Positions 1 through 7,839 of a stretch of 36,619 nt of DNA are shown here, piece by piece. Position numbers and translations under genes: made by a program. How positions within the stretch are numbered: the first letter of the stretch is position 1; every line of letters begins with the position of its first letter. The notes below the pieces were generated by a model, which saw only the letters and a list, made by a program, of their open reading frames with translations, was not told the origin of the DNA and searched no databases. This DNA comes from Bacteroidia bacterium (lineage in GTDB: Bacteria > Bacteroidota > Bacteroidia > Chitinophagales > Saprospiraceae), in the NCBI GenBank assembly GCA_030433135.1, contig JAUILF010000010.1, forward strand, positions 1-36,619, written 5' to 3'.

Positions 1-2439
1 GAGGAGCCCAGTACTTCAATCCCACGTTTTCGAACCGCTAGATCTAGCGAGGTGTCGTGTACTATCTCACTCAGGAAATCCAGTGTCTTTTCATTGACGG
101 ATGCGCGCAAGGCATGGATCAGTGCTTCAGCCACTTCTGGGTTAACCTCCACCCGGGAGTGAATGAGATCCAGTCTGTTGAGACCATTGGGATCTGCCAA
201 AACCTGAATGGCATCAAACCCAGCGTCATTAGAGAATGATTGCTGTCCTAGTGAAAGTAAGTCCTCTGCACGATCTTTCAGCTGATATTTCTTCACCAAT
301 TCTACAAATTGCCAGGTACCTTTCAGTTCATCCAATGTTTGATCCAGGGCATTCTGTACCGAGGGTGTCAGGTTGATAGCTTGGGGATCAAGTGTTTGTA
401 GGGTGAGAGAACGGATTTGAGACTGATCACTGTGATTTCCATCAAGGAGAGATAAGAGATCCTGGTTCTTTTCCATTTGTTGATGGAAATGAAAGGCACG
501 GAAATACCTTACTCTTTCCTCAGTACTTACCTGATCGCTGAGAATAATGCGGGCCAGCCATTCAGTTGCGGCTGGTGCCCGGGATCTCCAAACGATGTCG
601 CGGGCGGACGATGAGGAAATGGGGTCAGCAAGCCCATCTCGCCATGTTGAAAAACGCTCTGGCCAGTTCAGATCAGCTCCTATTCCCAAAGCCTCAAGAT
701 ACCAGCGGTCGCCTTCGTGTTGAGCAGCGAGTTTTGACCATGACAAGGAACTTCGACTATCCTTCTCAAATCGCAATGCAAGGGCCAACTCCCTTCGTAC
801 GGCCGGTGAGGGATCATTGATCAGTGTTTCGATGATAGCAGGAATTGAACCTCCAACCTGGCGGGCTGCTCGAACGGCAGTGATTCGAATATCGGGATTC
901 TCGTCATTCAGGGCCTGGTCGATAAATTCCGAACCGATTTCGGGAAGCTGAGCAAGCAGCCACAAGGCTCGAGCTCTTTCACGGATATTTTTACTTGTCG
1001 TCCAGATTTCTTCAAGGACTGCCTGGGCTTCAACTCCACTGCTTTTTAAGGTTTGAAAGGCTTGATAGCGGATGTCCTGATTAGGACTGGCCAGGTACTT
1101 AGCTGCCGTGGTGACAATGGAAAGATCCGGTACACCATTCTTGTAGATGTGATCTGGTGGAGCTACTCGGAAGACTCTTCCTTTCACATGATCTCCGGCT
1201 GCACCACCTCCCACAATGGGGTCATACCAGTCCGCAATGAAGATCGAACCATCGGGAGCCACATCCAGGTCAACCGGTCGAAACCATTGATCGTAAGGGT
1301 TCTTAAGCAAATTTTTCATCGTTGCCTGGTAACCGGCTCCGTCTTTTTCTACCGGGTATGCCCTAACTACATTAGGGCCAGCATCGGTGTGAATTACCTG
1401 GTTTTGGAAGATCTCGGGTAACAGGTCTCCTTCATAAACGGTAATACCGGCAGGTGAACCAGCACCGGTAGTAAGTAAATTGGGTACCACTCCGGGATCG
1501 TTTTGGTGCCAGTGGCGTTGTGGAATGGTGTCATGCATCCCAATACGTGGTTGTGACCAGTGTGCTCCGGTCAATTCGTCCAGGTATCCGTAGTTGCCGT
1601 ACTCCATGACATAATTTATACGCACGGATTTATTTCCGTCATCATCGTTATCCGATTGCCAGAGAGTGCCGAAGGCATCGATAGCTACTTCGTAGTTATT
1701 GCGAAAGTTATGAGCCAGGACTTCCAGATTTTTACCACCCTCTTCAAAGCGAAATACCATTCCTCCATGAAAGGGATTGCCGTCCGAGATCACCGGGTTG
1801 CCATGGATGTCGCGTAGTAAATTACCGTCCCTGTCTTCAATCTTATTCCCTGCATTACCATAGTTGAAATAGAACCGGCCATCCGGACCAAAAACCACCG
1901 CATGAGCTGAGTGATCACCCGGATTACCCATGCCCGTATACAGGGTGTCTTTACTGTCGGGGACATCATCACCATTCGTATCCGTAAACACCAGCAGGTT
2001 AGGACTTCGGGTGACAAAAACGCGATTTCCCAGGACTGCTATGAACATCTTCTCCCTGGTAGTAGACCGTCCTTTTATCTGCTCTTCCATCCTGGTCGGT
2101 ATCTTCCAGAATGGTAATCCTGCCTCCGGTCTCCGTTTGTTCTTCCTCGGGTACTGCGTAATTATAGGATTCACATACCCAAATGCGACCCCGGGCATCA
2201 ATAGCCAGGTTGGTCGGATTAACAACCATGGGTTCTGTGGCAAAGGTACCAACAGCCAGTCCATTTGCGAGTTCAAAAGCATCAGCGGCGTGGGCTGCCG
2301 ATTGTCTTTCTTCCAGGCTGAGTTCTAGGTATGGATCCACCCTGTTGATTTCTTCTCTCGACGTATCTTCATTACAAGATGAAAGGACGATACAGATCAG
2401 AAACCAGCCAAGTAAGTAAAGAGTTGTTTTTGCCGTCAT
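1..2439 (-). pseudogene. PVC-type membrane-bound dehydrogenase-like lipoprotein with HEAT repeats; frameshifted, 3' end outside window
   Basis: The gene starts at 2439 with a lipoprotein signal peptide (lipobox VLSSC, Cys22). It reads in one frame for about 131 codons to near 2044, then continues in another minus-strand frame that stays open to the window edge (about 680 more codons). The first part and the early second frame match the propeller-like N-terminal domain of the PVC-type / membrane-bound dehydrogenase family (TIGR02604 type): GDHSAHAVVFGPDGRFYFNY is read at 1861-1920 and a YVMEYGNYGYLDE stretch at about 1570-1615. HEAT-like helical repeats follow at about 1120-700. Family members usually end in a c-type haem domain with CxxCH, which would lie beyond position 1. 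The frame change at 2038-2046 looks like a 14-bp deletion between CATAGC repeats. The gene lies 104 bp downstream of the ThuA gene and is probably cotranscribed with it. Family assignment is good; whether the gene is truly broken or this is a sequence error is open. Confidence 0.8.
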
Positions 2440-2542
2440 ACTTTAATAATCTCATCCAAAGATAGTAGGTTAGACTGGCAAAGTGTGACGTTGTTTGAGG
2501 TTGCCAGAATCGGTATTCGATCGAAAACTAGTATGCAGAGAC

Positions 2543-3559
2543 CTACCTATCCCACTCCCGGCTGCTGGTAGCCATTTTTCCAGGGAAGTCTTCAGGTATT
2601 TCCTGAGTGACCTTGCCAGTGGCAGCCCATTCGGCACCACGCTGGAGGGTAGTGATAAAACCCACACATTCCATAGAATAGTCCATGTGTCCCAGACCGG
2701 TATGAAATACTCTTCCTGCTCCATATTCAATCGTCATTAGAAGAGGCTCGTGACGGCCGGTGCCATTTACCTGGTCATTCCATGGAGGTCCATTTTTTTC
2801 CTTGTCGGAATATGCGGTAGCCAGCACGGTCATATTTTCGGCAGGGCCGCGCAGACGGTCGTAGAGTTCGTCTTTGGTATGTAACCATTCAGAGGGAAGG
2901 CCCTGCATAATCGGGTGATCGGGAGCCCGGGTGGTCATGACATACTCATGTTGGGGACCGTGGGAACCACAGGGACCATCTGATGGGTCTCTCACCAGTT
3001 TGCCGGCATCATCATAATACACATAGGGACCACTTTCGGTATTTCTTCCTCCCCATCCGCCGAGGCCAATCATTTTATTGAAGGCATCCCAGTCTCCCCA
3101 GGAGTTGTTGGCGGCATGGACAATAATAAGGCCTCCACCATTCTCCATATATTCCTCAAAATCAGCTTTAGTCTGCTCAGGCCAGGTAGATGCTCGCCAG
3201 CCAAAATTGGATACCACCAGGTCGTAAGCTGAAAAATCCGGACTGTAATCAGGATCTGGTTTGGGTTCTGCCATAGCTATACCATTTTCACCTGCTACGG
3301 GATACATATCCAGCAATTCGGTGATGGTGTCCAGACCAATGCTGGGATCAAAATGGGGTCCAACCCACAGATAGTGAGTCCGGTCAATATCAACTTCGAA
3401 CAACCCGGTTTGCTCCAGGTAGTCCTTGATCATGATGGTAGTCTTGGGCCAAATACCGTGGTTGCTTTCACCATCGATAATTAGAGCTTTTAGTTTGTCC
3501 TGGGCATGTAACTGTAAGCTGGTGCATACCATAAAGAGTAATAGTACGAAGATCCTCAT
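2543..3559 (-). CDS. ThuA-like domain secreted protein
   Basis: A 338-residue protein starting at MRIFVLLLFMVCTSLQLHAQ, a clear signal peptide; an ATG nine codons upstream (3586) would add a charged extension and spoil it. The mature part is a ThuA-like fold, related to glutamine-amidotransferase-like flavodoxin folds. It opens with LKALIIDGESNHGIWPKT, has a central YDLVVSNFGW strand and GGGLIIVHAANNSWGDW, and ends with a GRVFHTGLGHMDYSM motif typical of the family. In Bacteroidota and Planctomycetota such proteins often sit beside PVC-type cytochrome/dehydrogenase genes and are thought to act on sugars in the periplasm; the exact reaction is not established. Here it is the first gene of a likely two-gene operon with the PVC-type lipoprotein downstream. 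An inverted repeat lies just upstream of the start. Confidence 0.88.
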   Translation of the reverse strand: MRIFVLLLFMVCTSLQLHAQDKLKALIIDGESNHGIWPKTTIMIKDYLEQTGLFEVDIDRTHYLWVGPHFDPSIGLDTITELLDMYPVAGENGIAMAEPKPDPDYSPDFSAYDLVVSNFGWRASTWPEQTKADFEEYMENGGGLIIVHAANNSWGDWDAFNKMIGLGGWGGRNTESGPYVYYDDAGKLVRDPSDGPCGSHGPQHEYVMTTRAPDHPIMQGLPSEWLHTKDELYDRLRGPAENMTVLATAYSDKEKNGPPWNDQVNGTGRHEPLLMTIEYGAGRVFHTGLGHMDYSMECVGFITTLQRGAEWAATGKVTQEIPEDFPGKMATSSREWDR

Positions 3560-3575
3560 GTTAGTTTGTCTTTTT

Positions 3576-3601
3576 CGGAATACCAATCAGGTATTCTTCC
3601 G
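3576..3601 (-). promoter_or_regulatory. inverted repeat upstream of the ThuA gene
   Basis: AATACC-N5-GGTATT is a perfect 6-bp inverted repeat (3579-3584 and 3590-3595), flanked by CGG and CCG that extend it with a small bulge. It ends about 17 bp before the ATG at 3559. It could be an operator or an mRNA hairpin in the leader. No T-run follows, so a terminator is unlikely. Confidence 0.35.
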
Positions 3602-4071
3602 AAATCACGAATAATAATGGCAGTGGGCAAGATAGCGAAAATCTCTTTGGGGAGGAGAGGAACTGGATTACGGGATTGGCAGAATGCACAGGAGTTCTTG
3701 AATTTTTTCAGAATACACAATGGGTGTTAGATGGATGCCCTGGATGCTCCATCAACTTTTGTCCTATGCTTATTCCAGGTGGTAGAAGTCTGGTTGTCTT
3801 TCGCTATCCCCGAATTCTGAGACGTGGGAACAAGAAGCAGCGAGATTCAACTACAATGATACTTGGCAATAGGTCACATCCCTTTTTTCAGGGAGAAGTA
3901 ATCATTCAATTCGGGTACTGCCAAAATACCATCCGTCGGGGATTAGTGACGGCTATTACCACCATATTTTTGGTAGTAATTATGCTTAATAAAGTGGGAG
4001 ATTAATAATTAAATTATTCCACTCGCAATTAACATTTTCTCATGATTAAACAACTAAGATAAATTGATTTC
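3602..4071. other. intergenic region with no gene supported
   Basis: This stretch separates the divergent ThuA and DUF302 genes. A plus-strand open frame at 3676-4005 (109 codons) has no family signature and a composition unlike the neighbours, with Trp-, Cys- and Arg-rich runs, so it is not called. Near 3959-3977 there is a weak TACCA...TGGTA inverted repeat. Nothing else is recognisable. Confidence 0.5.
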
Positions 4072-4094
4072 ACATTTCAAATGGAAATGTTTTT
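4072..4094 (+). terminator. possible rho-independent terminator-like hairpin
   Basis: ACATTTC-AAATG-GAAATGT is a perfect 7-bp stem with a 5-nt loop, followed directly by further T residues (4091-4094). The stem is AT-rich and there is no convincing plus-strand gene upstream. It may instead be a regulatory element upstream of the DUF302 promoter. Confidence 0.35.
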
Positions 4095-4134
4095 CGTGTC
4101 GATCAATACCTTGATGCCTTTTGAAATTGATAAC

Positions 4135-4171
4135 TTTGAGTACTACTATCCGGAATAAGTAAATAAGTTTG
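4135..4171 (+). promoter_or_regulatory. Bacteroidota-type promoter for the DUF302 gene
   Basis: TAAGTTTG at 4164-4171 fits the Bacteroidota -7 consensus TAnnTTTG exactly, and a TTTG at 4135-4138 could be the -33 element. The 25-bp spacer is longer than usual. The predicted transcript would start only about 8-10 nt before the ATG at 4185, giving a very short leader. Confidence 0.4.
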
Positions 4172-4184
4172 TAAACGTTATATC

Positions 4185-4577
4185 ATGCAATATTATTTTA
4201 ATAAATTTATTAAAGAAAAGAGTTTTGAAGAGGTTATCCAATCAATAGAATCCGAATTAAAGCAAGAAGGATTTGGAGTTCTTACAGAAATTGATGTCAA
4301 AGCAACACTGAAAAAGAAGATTGATGTTGATTTTAAAAAGTACAAGATTCTGGGTGCCTGTAATCCACATTTTGCTTATAAAGCCTTGCAGAGTGAAGAA
4401 CATATTGGAGTTTTTCTCCCTTGCAACGTAATCGTAATCGAACAGGATAGTAAAACAATTGAGGTAGCCGCGGTCGATCCAATTGCTTCCATGCAATCCG
4501 TTGAAAATAAAGAATTGCATTCCCTGGCCAGTGAAGTTCAGAATAAGCTTAAAAGCGTAATCGAAAATTTGAACTGA
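4185..4577 (+). CDS. DUF302 domain-containing protein
   Basis: A 130-residue cytosolic protein covering the whole DUF302 (TT1751-like) fold. The N-terminal half has the amphipathic helix SFEEVIQSIESELKQEGFGV followed by a VLTEIDVKATLKKK strand-helix. The hallmark motif LGACNPHFAYKAL comes next, then IGVFLPCNVIVIEQD and VAAVDPIASMQ, both diagnostic. The biochemical function of the family is unknown; members are often found with redox or metal genes. It has its own promoter-like sequence and is convergent with the malonate transporter genes downstream, so it is probably a single-gene unit. Lys and Ile are abundant, in line with a slightly lower GC than the neighbours. Confidence 0.9.
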   Translation: MQYYFNKFIKEKSFEEVIQSIESELKQEGFGVLTEIDVKATLKKKIDVDFKKYKILGACNPHFAYKALQSEEHIGVFLPCNVIVIEQDSKTIEVAAVDPIASMQSVENKELHSLASEVQNKLKSVIENLN

Positions 4578-4638
4578 CTTAGTCAGTAACGAGATTATGA
4601 ATATTGATGGGATCTCCCAGAGGCAATATCTTTTATAT

Positions 4639-5388
4639 TTAATTGGTAGGGACTACCAGTCTTATAATAAAGTACAGGAGAGACGGGCAAAGCAAGACTC
4701 CCAGTCCGGTATAGAAAGTAGCCGTGAGAGCGCCGTAGGGCACCAGCTTTACATCAGTGGCAGCCAGGCCGGCAGCAACCCCACTGGTCGTACCGATCAG
4801 ACCACCGAACACCATGGCTGCATTGGGATTGTCAAGTCCTATTCTTGATGCCATGAATGGTGTCATGATGGTGGTTACCACCGTCTTAATGACACCGGTG
4901 GCAATGCTGATGGCGATAACCTCAGAACTGGCTCCGACGGCAGCACCGGTTACCGGACCCACGATATAGGTACATGCCCCAGCACCTATGGTGGTGATAT
5001 CTCTGGCATCAGTATGACCTGCGAAATAAGCGATCAGGCCTCCCATAATGAAAGCCACCATGATTCCAATTAATAACGAAAGCACGCCTGCCAAACCCGC
5101 TTTCCTGATCTCCGTATAACTGGCACCCATGGCGGTGGCCACTATGGCAAAATCACGAAACATCGAGCCTCCCAAAATGGCCATGCCGGCAAATAGGGGG
5201 TAGCTGGCAATTCCTTTCTCCCCACCAAAGTAGGCCAACACCAGTCCGCTGGTGATGGCGATGGCGGCACCAGGTATTTTTCCCAAAGTTAAATTGCGGG
5301 AGATCCAGTATGATATCCACATCACTAAGCCGACGAAGAGGAAGGCAAAAATTAACCCATTCTTAATCAGTAAATCCTCTATGTTCAT
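4639..5388 (-). CDS. madM: malonate transporter subunit MadM
   Basis: A 249-residue polytopic membrane protein matching the larger subunit of the two-component Na+-dependent malonate transporter MadLM. It starts at MNIEDLLIKNGLIFAFLFVG; a longer frame to 5487 only adds a region overlapping madL. Family features include ISRNLTLGKIPGAAIAITSG, YFGGEKGIASYPLFAGMAIL, GAGACTYIVGPVTGAAVGAS and ANPNAAMVFGGLIGTTSG-like sequence. The ATG overlaps the madL stop codon (ATGA), so translation is probably coupled. With MadL it would import malonate, which the malonyl-CoA synthetase encoded first in the operon would then activate. It is the last gene of the operon. Confidence 0.92.
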   Translation of the reverse strand: MNIEDLLIKNGLIFAFLFVGLVMWISYWISRNLTLGKIPGAAIAITSGLVLAYFGGEKGIASYPLFAGMAILGGSMFRDFAIVATAMGASYTEIRKAGLAGVLSLLIGIMVAFIMGGLIAYFAGHTDARDITTIGAGACTYIVGPVTGAAVGASSEVIAISIATGVIKTVVTTIMTPFMASRIGLDNPNAAMVFGGLIGTTSGVAAGLAATDVKLVPYGALTATFYTGLGVLLCPSLLYFIIRLVVPTN

Positions 5389-5759
5389 GGCCTGCTTCTG
5401 GTGTTGAGTTTTCCCCATCTGGACAGGACAGGCACGAGTAAAAAACAGGCTAAAGTCACACCTACACCGACTATGACGGCTACCCAACCCCCACTTAATG
5501 CAGCCTTGACATTCTGAATAGCAGACATAGCGACAACAATGGGAATATACATTCCACTCCAGAATAAGATGCCCTGAGCAGTATTTTCCGAAATAGAATC
5601 CTTCTTTTGGGCTATGGTGTTGATCAGTATCAACAGCGCCATGGCAAATCCCACACCTCCCACATCACCATCGATTTCAAGGAGGTAACCAAGAAATGAA
5701 CCCAGTAATTTACCGGCCAGAAAACACGCTGCCAGTACAGCAACACCATAGATTTTCAT
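5385..5759 (-). CDS. madL: malonate transporter subunit MadL
   Basis: A 124-residue inner-membrane protein with about four transmembrane segments, matching the small subunit of the malonate transporter. The N-terminus MKIYGVAVLAACFLAGKLLG is typical, as are the DGDVGGVGFAMALLILI motif and SGMYIPIVVAMSAIQNVKAA. It works as an obligate pair with MadM. Its ATG lies 3 bp after the stop of the malonyl-CoA synthetase gene and its stop overlaps the madM start, so the three genes form one compact operon. Length is normal for the family. Confidence 0.93.
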   Translation of the reverse strand: MKIYGVAVLAACFLAGKLLGSFLGYLLEIDGDVGGVGFAMALLILINTIAQKKDSISENTAQGILFWSGMYIPIVVAMSAIQNVKAALSGGWVAVIVGVGVTLACFLLVPVLSRWGKLNTRSRP

Positions 5760-5762
5760 ATG

Positions 5763-7247
5763 CTAGTTTTTAGTGAACAAGGACTGTAGCTCTTTTTTGG
5801 TCACTTTTCCCATGGTGTTTCGCGGTAAGTCATCCAGCAAGATATACTTCCGAGGAACTTTATAGCCTGGCAGGCGGTCTTTCAGCCAGTTCTTTAGTTC
5901 TTCAGGATTGAAATTTTCATCGCTCACTACGATGCCTGCAACAACCAACTCTCCCCATTCTTCATCTGGCGTTCCCACTACACCACAGTCTTTAACAACC
6001 GGATGAGTACGCAGTATTTCTTCAATTTCCAGAGCAGATATTTTGTAACCACCGGATTTGATAATATCTACTGAATTGCGGCCCAGAATACGATAATAAC
6101 CCTCCTCCAATTGAGCAATATCTCCGGTTAGAAACCAGCCATCTTCAGTAAAGGCCTCTTGAGTGGCATCAGGTCGATTCCAGTATTCCCGAAACACATT
6201 ATCGCCTTTAACCTGGATTTCACCGGGTGTCCCTTCCTCAACCAATTTCTTATCTTCATCTACCAGTCGAACCGAGACTCCGGGAAGTGGTTGACCAATA
6301 TGCCCTGGACGCCGCTCACCGCGATATGGATTACTTATGGCCATCCCCATCTCAGTCATGCCATATCTTTCCAATAGAGTTTGTCCACTGATATGCCTCC
6401 ACTTTTCCAGGGTAGATACGGGTAGTGCGGCTGATCCCGATACCATCAGACGAAAATTGCTAAGACGATTAGAAATTACGTTTTGATCTTCCTTGTCCAG
6501 ATTTTCCCAATATCCTATCAGTTTATAGTAGATAGTGGGCACGGCCATAAACAGATTGACTTCACCTTTTCTGAAAGTATCGAAAACGGCTTTGGCATCG
6601 AATGATGGCAGGAATTCACAACAGGCACCAGACCAGAGTGCGCAACTCAATACGTTAATGATACCATGCACATGATGAAGAGGCAATATATTCAGGATAT
6701 GGTCATCTTCTTGCCATTCCCAGGCTTCGACCAGTGCAGTAATCTGCGCTTCAATATTTAGGTGGGTGCTAACCACCCCTTTGGGTTTGCCGGTGGTGCC
6801 GCTGGTGTATAGGATCATGGCCCTGCTGCTCTCCGGAACGGTAGGTAGCCGTTGATCATATTGTAAAGGAGTTTTGATATTTTGGACTGGAATGCCCAAT
6901 TTCTGACCAAGAGGTTGCAATGTGGGGATGAATTCTTCGGAGGCTAAAACAGTGGAGATCTGCGCGTCCTCGAGAACGTATTGAATCGATGGTGGGGGAT
7001 AGGTCACGCAAATGGGCACAGCAATTCCGCCAGCTCTCCAGATGGCCCATTGAGTTTTGACATACTCGTAGCCAGGTTTTACCATAAACCCGATGGTGCT
7101 TTCCTTAAGACTGTGCTTACCCTGCAGCAAAGATTTGGACAGTGCTGCACTATCTTCAAGCAATTGGGCATAGCTATACATTCCAGCCGGATCAACTATG
7201 GCAGTTTGCTTAGAGTGTTGTTCAGCCCTTTCAAAGATTTTAAGCAT
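5763..7247 (-). CDS. matB: malonyl-CoA synthetase (AMP-forming acyl-CoA synthetase, MatB/ACSF3-like)
   Basis: A 494-residue ANL-superfamily enzyme expected to make malonyl-CoA from malonate, ATP and CoA in the cytosol. The phosphate-binding loop YTSGTTGKPKG is at residues 147-157, LPLHHVHGI near 190, and the adenylation signature YGMTEMGMAISNPYRGERR near 295. GWFLTGDIA and the hinge RNSVDIIKSGGYKISALEIE follow, and the C-terminal catalytic lysine lies in NTMGKVTKKEL. The YGMTEMGM...RRPGHIGQPLPGV block resembles characterised MatB enzymes more than general fatty acyl-CoA ligases, and adjacency to madLM supports malonate as substrate. It is the first gene of the operon and starts about 50 bp from the tRNA terminator. 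No malonyl-CoA decarboxylase is nearby, so the product may feed fatty acid or polyketide synthesis. Confidence 0.9.
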   Translation of the reverse strand: MLKIFERAEQHSKQTAIVDPAGMYSYAQLLEDSAALSKSLLQGKHSLKESTIGFMVKPGYEYVKTQWAIWRAGGIAVPICVTYPPPSIQYVLEDAQISTVLASEEFIPTLQPLGQKLGIPVQNIKTPLQYDQRLPTVPESSRAMILYTSGTTGKPKGVVSTHLNIEAQITALVEAWEWQEDDHILNILPLHHVHGIINVLSCALWSGACCEFLPSFDAKAVFDTFRKGEVNLFMAVPTIYYKLIGYWENLDKEDQNVISNRLSNFRLMVSGSAALPVSTLEKWRHISGQTLLERYGMTEMGMAISNPYRGERRPGHIGQPLPGVSVRLVDEDKKLVEEGTPGEIQVKGDNVFREYWNRPDATQEAFTEDGWFLTGDIAQLEEGYYRILGRNSVDIIKSGGYKISALEIEEILRTHPVVKDCGVVGTPDEEWGELVVAGIVVSDENFNPEELKNWLKDRLPGYKVPRKYILLDDLPRNTMGKVTKKELQSLFTKN

Positions 7248-7296
7248 TCACTGAATATAGGAAATCAAGCGGGGAAGGTCACGAATGAATACCAAC

Positions 7297-7328
7297 AAAA
7301 AAAGCCCACCTGTTTGTAAGATGAGCTT
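7297..7328 (-). terminator. rho-independent terminator of the tRNA-Asp transcript
   Basis: On the minus strand AAGCTCATC (7328-7320) pairs along its full length with GGTGGGCTT (7310-7302), counting two or more G-U pairs, around a 9-nt loop. A run of seven T follows (7303-7297). It lies 9 bp after the CCA end of tRNA-Asp. Confidence 0.75.
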
Positions 7329-7336
7329 CTCTTAGT

Positions 7337-7413
7337 TGGCGGTCCGGACGGGACTCGAACCCGCGACCCCATGCGTGACAGGCATGTATTCTAACCAACT
7401 GAACTACCGGACC
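7337..7413 (-). tRNA. tRNA-Asp (anticodon GTC)
   Basis: On the minus strand the acceptor arm GGTCCGG (7413-7407) pairs with CCGGACC (7347-7341). A D-arm follows (GTTC...GAAT), then the anticodon stem CATGC/GCATG around loop CTGTCAC, giving anticodon GTC, then a T-arm with GGTTCGAGTCC, discriminator G and an encoded CCA (7339-7337). All stems close, so this copy should be functional. Its upstream flank and 5' half are repeated three more times upstream in altered form. Confidence 0.96.
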
Positions 7414-7716
7414 AAACTTTCAAACGGTCTGCAGCTAAGGTGGTTAAAAGGAACTGCGAAACTGCGACCCTCCCGCCCTGGCGGGATATTCTAACCAACT
7501 GAACTACCGGACCAAACTTTCAAACGGTCTGCAGCTAAGGTGGTTAAAAGGAACTGCGAAACTGCGACCCTCCCGCCCTGGCGGGATATTCTAACCAACT
7601 GAACTACCGGACCAAACTTTTCAAACGGTCTGCAGCTAAGGAGGTAGAAAGGAATCGCGAAACTGCGACCCTCCCGCCCTGGCGGGATATTCTAACCAAC
7701 TGAACTACCGGACCAA
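7387..7716 (-). repeat. tandem 100-101 bp array of tRNA-Asp 5'-half copies with palindrome in place of the anticodon arm
   Basis: The unit repeats with starts at 7387, 7487, 7587 and 7688; the first two full units are identical and the third has a few changes plus one extra base. On the minus strand each upstream unit keeps the first 28 nt of the tRNA region, including GGTCCGGTAGTTCAGTTGG. In place of the 17-nt anticodon arm it then has TCCCGCCAGGGCGGGA, a perfect 7-bp hairpin. After this comes GGGTCGC, as in the true tRNA, then a degenerate T-arm-like stretch, no matching 3' acceptor strand, and the tRNA leader again. The hairpins are at 7471-7486, 7571-7586 and 7672-7687. The three extra copies lie upstream of the real tRNA in its transcription direction. 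They cannot fold as full tRNAs because the 3' acceptor strand is missing. Confidence 0.9.
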
Positions 7717-7726
7717 TTGTCAATCA

Positions 7727-7752
7727 ATCGTTGATAAACGATCTACTTTTTT
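7727..7752. other. hairpin with adjacent T-run, just upstream of the tRNA array
   Basis: ATCGTT-GATA-AACGAT (7727-7742) is a perfect 6-bp stem with a 4-nt loop. On the plus strand it is followed after 4 nt by six T (7747-7752), which resembles a plus-strand terminator, but there is no plus-strand gene before it. For the minus-strand tRNA transcript it would lie in the leader. Confidence 0.35.
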
Positions 7753-7791
7753 GCAGCGTGATTCCCTTTGGAGTAACGCTTTGTTTTTAGG

Positions 7792-7829
7792 ACCCTGTCC
7801 GCCGAAGCCTTGGCGAAGGCGGAAGGGTT
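7792..7829. repeat. GC-rich palindromic element (REP-like)
   Basis: TCCGCC...GGCGGA (7798-7823) with an imperfect inner palindrome is extended by flanking ACCCT and AGGGT arms. The core, with CCGAAGCC and GGCGAAGG, resembles short palindromes dispersed in many Bacteroidota intergenic regions. It shares the GC-rich hairpin character of the palindrome inside the tRNA array but not its sequence. Confidence 0.5.
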
Positions 7830-7831
7830 TG

Positions 7832-7839
7832 CAAATGTA
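7832..7839 (-). promoter_or_regulatory. possible -7 box for the tRNA-Asp locus
   Basis: TACATTTG on the minus strand matches TAnnTTTG exactly. No TTTG lies at the expected distance upstream; a TTTTG is only 11 bp away. Transcription from it would run through the palindromic element and the array into tRNA-Asp. Confidence 0.25.

Noticed and set aside
1790-2017. Separate minus-strand 75-codon gene inside the first region
   Set aside because: It is out of frame with the dehydrogenase-like sequence, which is clearly coding there; a shadow frame.
3676-4005. Plus-strand 109-codon frame between the ThuA and DUF302 genes
   Set aside because: No family motif and odd composition, with hairpin-like sequence inside it; probably chance.
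4573-4587. ACTGAC-TTA-GTCAGT palindrome at the end of the DUF302 gene as a terminator
   Set aside because: Only a 6-bp stem with a 3-nt loop and no following T-run.
7387-7716. CRISPR array or attachment-site scars as explanation for the tRNA-linked repeats
   Set aside because: Units are contiguous with no unique spacers, and integrase scars usually duplicate the 3' end of a tRNA, whereas here the 5' half is repeated; no integrase gene is nearby.
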